Below, one piece after another: positions 63,981 to 64,000 of a stretch of DNA of 64,000 nucleotides; position 1 is the first letter of the stretch, and the number at the start of each line of letters is the position of its first letter. The translations under genes were made by a program, and so were the position numbers. The stretch covers positions 416,501 through 480,500 of the forward strand of contig NZ_AP026803.1 in the NCBI RefSeq assembly GCF_033096005.1, in the 5' to 3' direction. The DNA is from Lactobacillus xylocopicola. Lineage in GTDB: Bacteria > Bacillota > Bacilli > Lactobacillales > Lactobacillaceae. The notes under the pieces are model-generated. The model had not been told where the DNA came from. It did no database searches and saw only the letters and a list, made by a program, of their open reading frames with translations.

Positions 63981-64000
63981 ATGCTTTAGTAAACTTTTAA

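Overview
The window looks like chromosome from a Lactobacillus in the strict sense (Lactobacillaceae). The evidence is the gene families: a phosphoketolase, D-lactate dehydrogenase, a penicillin-V-acylase/bile-salt-hydrolase type enzyme, the pcrA-ligA-camS-gatCAB-dagK string, many PTS and ABC importers, and no respiratory or biosynthetic operons. Shine-Dalgarno sequences are strong and start codons are mixed ATG/TTG/GTG. The species cannot be fixed from sequence alone. Base composition is moderate in most genes, clearly GC-richer in rlmD (43.9-45.3 kb) and clearly AT-rich in the restriction-modification block (45.3-50.3 kb).

Layout. 0-4.6 kb: the end of a GntR regulator, a DeoR regulator with a small co-transcribed protein, and phosphoketolase. 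4.8-7.2 kb: a cytoplasmic 5'-nucleotidase paired with a nucleoside transporter. 7.2-10.1 kb: a P2-type cation ATPase behind a structured leader with an attenuator that resembles a manganese riboswitch. 10.2-13.2 kb: a polar amino-acid ABC importer. 13.3-20.8 kb: a seven-gene operon joining fructosamine deglycase and kinase (frlB, frlD) to a complete Opp-type peptide importer, which suggests use of glycated amino acids or peptides. 20.8-24.3 kb: a TetR-controlled ABC exporter with a clear operator, then a GntR regulator. 24.7-28.4 kb: a small surface-polysaccharide group (CDP-glycerol transferase, flippase, GT32) and SprT. 28.5-31.1 kb: MarR and an ABC exporter. 31.1-41.7 kb: tRNA-Leu and housekeeping genes (GH73 glucosaminidase, pcrA, ligA, camS, gatCAB, dagK). 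41.7-45.3 kb: PVA-like hydrolase, a BI-1 family protein and rlmD.

45.3-50.9 kb is the accessory region: a decayed IS3-type transposase end, an AT-rich three-gene restriction-modification operon (two D12-class adenine methyltransferases, the first with an N-terminal HTH, and an AlwI-family endonuclease), then a small ORF relic and a truncated, frameshifted 6-phospho-beta-glucosidase. 50.9-54.7 kb: RpiR regulator, ManNAc-6-P epimerase and a fused PTS transporter, probably amino-sugar uptake. 54.7-56.7 kb: a roughly 250-nt structured leader of unrecognised class ending in an attenuator, its amidohydrolase, and a flavin-binding protein whose N-terminus has a one-base frameshift. 56.8-64 kb: D-lactate dehydrogenase, an overlapping set of GH25-like protein, DEAD-box helicase and PTS EIIC, tRNA-Arg, UDP-GlcNAc 2-epimerase, GtrA and flavodoxin.

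The best candidates for something new are the frl-opp operon and the leader RNA before the amidohydrolase. The restriction-modification block is the clearest horizontally acquired unit. All family assignments are from motif reading; no database search was run.
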